From: Gari tellinella
Lineage: Eukaryota; Mollusca; Bivalvia; Cardiida; Psammobiidae
DNA: 64,000 bases
Direction: 5' to 3'
NCBI GenBank assembly: GCA_922989275.2
Contig: OV277869.1
Span: 24,252,189 to 24,316,188 of the forward strand
Shown here: positions 61,486 to 64,000 of the stretch, in pieces
How the letters are laid out: each line of letters opens with the position of its first letter
Position numbering within the stretch: the stretch's first letter is position 1
Made by a program: the position numbers and the translations under genes
The notes under the pieces: model-generated
Told to the model about the DNA's origin: nothing
The model's database searches: none
Seen by the model: the letters and a program-made list of their open reading frames with translations, nothing else

Positions 61486-61510
61486 ACCTGTCCTCGCAGC
61501 CTGAGTGTTT

Positions 61511-61770
61511 GTCAGCTTTAATCATAGAATGCAGCAAGCACAAAAAACCTTCATCCCTGTTAGGAATGCTCCAACCCTCGACATTGTCAGCTTTGATCAT
61601 AGAATGCAGCTCAACACATCTTCATCTCATATTGGAACCCTTCAAGCTTTGATATTGTCAGCTTTTATTTGTAGAATTCTGCAAGCTCCAGTTCTTATTT
61701 TCAGCTGTCAAATGAATGGGCAGAAATATTACCCTTGTCAGTTGTCATCCGTTCATAGAATGCAGAATCA
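61511..61770 (+). repeat. 3' UTR imperfect tandem repeat, about 75 bp
   Basis: GTCAGCTTTAATCATAGAAT at 61511 recurs with changes at 61586, about 61657 and about 61741, each followed by GCAG-like bases. It starts 26 bases after the integrin stop codon. Confidence 0.65.
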
Positions 61771-61787
61771 CTTTCATATACACCTGG

Positions 61788-61936
61788 GTCCAAGGTTATA
61801 AAGCGTCTTAATTGAGTCTAGTAATATTCTCAAGCATTTGATTGGTCAGATTTGAGCCTAGGCTCAAATCTGACCAAACAAATGCTTGAAAACTGCTTCA
61901 GACTCAACTGGAAAGCTTTATAACCTTGGAGCCAGG
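61788..61936. repeat. fam-H palindrome
   Basis: CTGGGTCCAAGGTTATAAAG and CTTTATAACCTTGGAGCCAG at the ends; centre GAGCCTAGGCTC. Confidence 0.75.
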
Positions 61937-62013
61937 ACAATCTCCCTATCAGACTTTGTTTTTCTGCTTTAACTGTTGTACTTTGATACTATTTTTCTCA
62001 ACCATATCATATC

Positions 62014-62262
62014 TTAACCCTTTACTCCATAGCCTGTTTCTAGTTTTGAAGACAGACGGGCACATACTTAATGCATGTTGAAAGTAAAGCAGAATGTGCC
62101 TTAAGGCACATTCTGCTTCATTTTCAGCCTGCTTTAATCTACCATCTGCTTGGATATATGAAACATTTCTTTTGTTGGATAATCTTTACCTGATAAAATG
62201 GCACTATTTCTTCTGGAATGAGTGACATGCTACAAAGGCACATCTATGGAGAAAAGGGTTAA
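62014..62262 (+). mobile_element. fam-A MITE with intact TTAA duplication
   Basis: Element 62018-62258, CCCTTTACTCCATAGCCTG to GGAGAAAAGGG; hairpin loop GTGCCTTAAGGCAC. Confidence 0.82.
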
Positions 62263-62332
62263 AACCTTGAAGAAGCAGTCAAACCTGTGTGGAATGAACT
62301 ATTATAACTAATTACTTTATTTATTTAATGTA

Positions 62333-62664
62333 TAACCAAGTACTTCAAAAATATGCTTTCTTATGCCTTTAAACTTTTCGTACACAAAAGAAAATTGTTC
62401 CAGTTTATATAGTTTTGAATACGTACCATTTCACACATTTTGGACTGTACAATAAAACCTCTCTATTACTACCACTAAAAAGAATGCTAATTGATTGTGT
62501 AAAAGACAGTTGACAGCTTAAAGCAAGATGACAGTAAAACAAGAAGCTCCGCCAAGAGCTTTTCGCTTTGCAATCACCTTGCTTTAATCAGTCACCTGTC
62601 ATAAACACCCTAATAATTAACACAAGTTTGTGGTCATAGTTGAGAGGTTTGTTTGTTTTTACTG
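62333..62664 (+). repeat. fam-A start fragment and fam-E element
   Basis: 62333-62430 has the fam-A left half (CTTATGCCTTTAAACTTTTC). Fam-E at 62450-62664 has AATAAAACCTCTCTATTACT, core GAAGCTCCGCCAAGAGCTTT and worn right end GAGAGGTTTGTTTG. Confidence 0.62.
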
Positions 62665-62777
62665 ATTTATCCTTACTACTTTCTTGTCACTCCAAATAGT
62701 ATATTACTGTGTTGTTTCTTTCCTTGAATGTCCAACATTTGTGTCACTTGCCATGCAGTGCAGTCTCTTTTGAAAAG

Positions 62778-63140
62778 TACAGTGCTCCCTCTCTACAACG
62801 GACCTCCGTACAAAAACTCCCTCCTTACAACGACCCTTGCCGCTGTTCCCCAAACAAGACAATGATATGTCTTATACTTTCACTTCTGCTATATCGTCTG
62901 CTTAAAACTGTCATCAGCTGTTTTTCCCAAAGTCACTCATTCGACATTTTGACAGAAAAAACATTGTGACGAGTGACAAACAGCTTGAATCAAGATCAGA
63001 TGCCGCGTTATGCGACATCTGATCTGAATTCAAGCTGTTTGCAATTGTAGGCCAATTTCCCTCCCTATAACGACTCCCACCAAACCACGCACACAATATT
63101 TGTCTCCCATTGGGTGTCGTTGTAGAGAGGGAGCGCTGTA
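62778..63140 (+). mobile_element. fam-F MITE, TA-flanked
   Basis: Element 62780-63138, ends CAGTGCTCCCTCTCTACAAC and GAGAGGGAGCGCTG; core CTTGAATCAAGATCAGATGC, GCGTTATGCG, complement. Confidence 0.83.
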
Positions 63141-63536
63141 CATTGTAGAAATGAATTCAGCTCTATTTTTTGCAATATTCTGGTCTGCTTAAAGTTTTTT
63201 GTGTTCTAATTTTTTGAATTTACAAGGAAGAAATATTGATATTATGTCAATTATGATCCTTAACAGATGTAAAGTAATTTGGCATCTGATCGGTTGCAAC
63301 TTTAGAAGTGAAAGGGTAAATACGTTACCCATAGAAACACATTTTCAAATTCTCTTTGAAAATGCATTTTTTCATACTTCTGTCTTGTCATAGAAAATGA
63401 GTCGACAGAGAATATTCCAATATCAGGTGACTGCTTAATGCAGGCAGAAAGTAAATAATTTGTTCTACTGATTGACTTGGTTAGCTGTTGCAAGTGACAC
63501 ATGTACCCATCTTTTATATTGTATTGCAGTGACTTT

Positions 63537-63746
63537 ATAATTATAAACCTCTAAATTATGACTATTAAATTGTGTTTATTAGTAGGTGTTTACTACAGGT
63601 GACTGCTTAAAGCAAGGTGGCAGTGAAACAGAAAGCTCCTATAGGAGCTTTCTGTTTGACTGTCACCTTGCTTTAAGCTGTTATATACCTTTCATACAGT
63701 CAATTAACCTTCTTTTTAGTGATTGTAATAGAGAGGTTGTACTGTA
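63537..63746 (+). mobile_element. fam-E MITE
   Basis: Right end ATAGAGAGGTTGTACTG then TA; left end worn (ATTATAAACCTCTAAATTAT). Core GAAAGCTCCTATAGGAGCTT is perfect. Confidence 0.75.
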
Positions 63747-63799
63747 TACACATCCTTCACACAACCCTCTTCTGATACACAAAGACTTGATCTGATTTG

Positions 63800-64000
63800 G
63801 ACGTATTACAGAATACTGAAAATTTGCGACTTATTACAGCATACTGAGAATTTTGACTTATTAAAGAATATTGATAATTTGGACTTGTCACGGCATACTG
63901 AAAAGCTGGGACTTATTACAGATTACAGTTACTGAAAATTTTGACTTAAATTATTACAGAATACTGAAAATTTTGACTTATTACAGAATACTGAAAATTT
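63800..64000. repeat. Tandem repeat of about 28-30 bp running off the window
   Basis: GACTTATTACAGAATACTGA plus AAATTTT recurs about seven times with drift. The last units (63940-64000) are the most regular, so the array probably continues. Confidence 0.8.

Noticed and set aside
50095..63096. Recurrent minus-strand peptides with FANSLNPDQT and SDLDSSCLSLV
   Set aside because: They are translations of the fam-F core (also 60495-60800 and 46650-46780) and track the DNA palindrome, not a gene.
2442..63660. Hairpins as bacterial-type terminators or a CRISPR array
   Set aside because: The hairpins are dispersed mobile elements in introns of an animal gene, with varied spacing and no spacer pattern.

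Overview
The window is animal genomic DNA: AT-rich, with long introns, GT-AG splice sites and very dense short palindromic transposons. Two things suggest a bivalve or other lophotrochozoan. The SINE at 45.6 kb resembles those described from molluscs and relatives, and there are several long repeats of the kind that carry 'gtgaccttgacct' phrases. No species is claimed. The one host gene, on the + strand, is an integrin alpha subunit without an I domain. Its exons run from 73 to 61485. All 26 visible exons join in phase and encode 915 residues, from beta-propeller blade 2 to the stop codon. The signal peptide and blade 1 lie upstream of the window.

Layout. Intron 1 (194-18282) and intron 2 (18348-26530) are large and hold nothing but repeats. 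Intron 3 (26580-32906) contains, antisense to the gene, a tyrosine-recombinase retrotransposon of the Ngaro/DIRS kind. Reading leftwards it encodes Gag, reverse transcriptase, RNase H, tyrosine recombinase and an SGNH hydrolase, and ends in a 26-27 bp minisatellite. From 32.9 to 61.5 kb there are 23 exons separated by 0.3-3.6 kb introns, most of them largely made of short inverted-repeat elements. Sequence after 61485 is 3' UTR or flank with more elements, and the last 200 bases are a tandem repeat that runs off the window.

Repeats. I use private letters for families. fam-A (about 245 bp, ends CCCATTACCCCATA, TTAA flanks, central 75 bp hairpin) is the most common, with more than 20 copies. 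fam-B, fam-I and fam-O also sit between TTAA duplications. fam-E, F, J and K sit between TA duplications and end in CAGT-like repeats. fam-C, D, G, H and P are palindromes whose target duplication I could not fix. Several copies are nested inside others, which shows the TTAA duplication directly. Families with different ends carry related hairpin cores, so ends and cores appear to have been exchanged.

How the parts relate. The integrin is a cell-surface adhesion receptor chain: a ligand-binding propeller with Ca2+ sites, thigh and calf domains, a furin-type site that splits heavy and light chains, one membrane helix and a short GFFRR tail. The mobile elements are intronic. Some lie within 15-40 bp of splice sites, and one local duplication has made two decoy copies of the exon 17 acceptor. 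All calls come from reading the sequence by eye; no database search was run.
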